From: Spirochaetaceae bacterium
GTDB taxonomy: Bacteria > Spirochaetota > Spirochaetia > UBA9216
Assembly (NCBI GenBank): GCA_028527945.1
Contig: JAQQAK010000282.1
Coordinates: forward strand, 1-6,578
DNA length: 6,578 nucleotides
Direction: 5' to 3'
Shown here: piece after piece, positions 5,961 to 6,578 of the stretch
How the letters are laid out: every line of letters starts with the position of its first letter
How positions within the stretch are numbered: the first letter of the stretch is position 1
Position numbers and translations under genes: made by a program
The notes under the pieces: generated by a model
The model's input: only the letters and a program-made list of their open reading frames with translations
Told to the model about the DNA's origin: nothing
Database searches by the model: none

Positions 5961-6578
5961 TCAAGTAGATTTAACCAAATTAAGAAGTTCCATTTTGTTA
6001 TTCACATCTGTCTTCCGATAAATGTTTCTGACATGGCTTTGCACAGTTGCAATCGAAATAAAAAGCTCATCAGCAACATTCTGATAGCTTTTACCTTTCA
6101 AAAGAAGACTAATAACATCCTTTTCTCTATCAGTTATCCCGTATTGTAAACAAAATTCAGAAGAGATGCTAAGACGTTTTGACTCTTCTGTACTTCTATT
6201 TTTTCTTAATATAAACACTGTTAATAAAGTAGAGACTATAATAGTGTAAGCAGGAAGAATATAAAAAAGGCTTAGAACCCTATGAAAATGTAATTTAGAC
6301 CAGAGGCCGTAAAGAACATCAATACCAAAAACAGCGACAATGATAATAAAACCTATGACAAGAATAAAAACCTTTTGAAAACAAAATGGTTTTTGCCATA
6401 GATTTAATATTTTTACAAATGAATATAGTGATGCGGCAAAAAATGAAAAGAAAATTATTATTTGAGAAATGCCATTTATTAAATCAATTATAACACTATC
6501 CTGATAAAAACTTTGAATAACCAAAGATAAAAAATAAACCAGATATACAGAAACAAAAGATATGGAAAAATATTTTAT
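5961..6578 (-). CDS. Membrane-embedded LuxR/GerE-type transcriptional regulator, 5'-partial
   Basis: C-terminal 205 residues of an integral membrane protein with a DNA-binding tail. The frame stays open to the window edge, upstream of TTG 6524, and those residues (IKYFSISFVSVYLVYFLS) are hydrophobic, so the true start is outside. Visible transmembrane segments lie at about 3-24, 33-57, 70-92 and 102-124 of the visible part, followed by a basic RKNR stop-transfer signal, a short linker, and a GerE helix-turn-helix at about 148-203: ITDREKDVISLL, then KSYQNVADELFISIATVQSH (the recognition part), then NIYRKTDVNNKMEL. All the usual LuxR landmarks (T-REK-V, G-S, A-LFIS-TV-H, NIY-K) are present. 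There is no receiver domain in the visible part. It probably senses a signal in or across the inner membrane and binds DNA while anchored there. It is convergent with the importer operon, so involvement in sugar control is possible but unsupported. Confidence 0.85.
   Translation of the reverse strand: MKYFSISFVSVYLVYFLSLVIQSFYQDSVIIDLINGISQIIIFFSFFAASLYSFVKILNLWQKPFCFQKVFILVIGFIIIVAVFGIDVLYGLWSKLHFHRVLSLFYILPAYTIIVSTLLTVFILRKNRSTEESKRLSISSEFCLQYGITDREKDVISLLLKGKSYQNVADELFISIATVQSHVRNIYRKTDVNNKMELLNLVKST

Noticed and set aside
5931..6149. 72-residue + strand reading frame
   Set aside because: It lies opposite the LuxR-type DNA-binding domain, has no domain features and no good ribosome binding site.
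5961..6524. TTG 6524 as the start of the LuxR-type gene
   Set aside because: The frame continues to the window edge with residues that form a transmembrane helix, so the TTG is most likely an internal leucine codon.
1..6578. CRISPR array, tRNA, rRNA, insertion sequence, toxin-antitoxin pair or defence system
   Set aside because: No regularly spaced repeats, cloverleaf sequence, transposase or matching protein features were seen on either strand.

Overview
The window is part of a sugar-uptake locus from an AT-rich bacterium, most likely a spirochaete of the Treponema group. That assignment is an inference. It rests on the low GC, on the Sec signal peptide of the main binding protein (ending VFA, then GGQQE and an acidic linker with no lipobox cysteine), a style common in treponemes, and on the pairing of periplasmic and lipoprotein sugar binders with YesN-type regulation. 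No rRNA, tRNA, CRISPR array, insertion sequence or phage gene is visible.

Left part (1-1655, + strand): the C-terminal 200 residues of an AraC-type DNA-binding protein, probably a YesN-like response regulator whose receiver domain lies off the left edge. It overlaps by ATGA a lipoprotein of the XylF xylose-binding family. This arrangement resembles the sensing half of a three-component system (XylFII-LytS-YesN in Clostridium beijerinckii), in which a membrane-tethered sugar binder reports to a histidine kinase. The kinase would have to lie upstream of the window.

Middle part (1656-5876, + strand): a 221-base leader with several inverted repeats, then a complete ABC sugar importer of the ChvE-MmsAB (ChvE-GguAB) type: periplasmic binding protein, double-domain ATPase and permease. 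A strong 13-bp hairpin stands between the binding protein and ATPase genes and probably lets the binding protein be made in excess. ATPase and permease genes overlap by ATGA. The ATPase most likely starts at GTG 3103.

Right part (5877-6578): a terminator-like hairpin between convergent genes, then, on the - strand, the C-terminal part of a membrane-embedded LuxR/GerE-type regulator. It has about four visible transmembrane segments before a C-terminal helix-turn-helix and runs off the right edge.

Working model: the lipoprotein senses a pentose-like sugar outside the inner membrane, the (unseen) kinase phosphorylates the AraC-type regulator, and that regulator activates the importer from the 1656-1876 leader. 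The components are from known families. The points of interest are the pairing of a XylF-type sensor with a ChvE-type transporter, the RNA/DNA structures in the two intergenic regions, a GC-rich patch at the start of the ATPase gene, and the membrane-bound LuxR protein.
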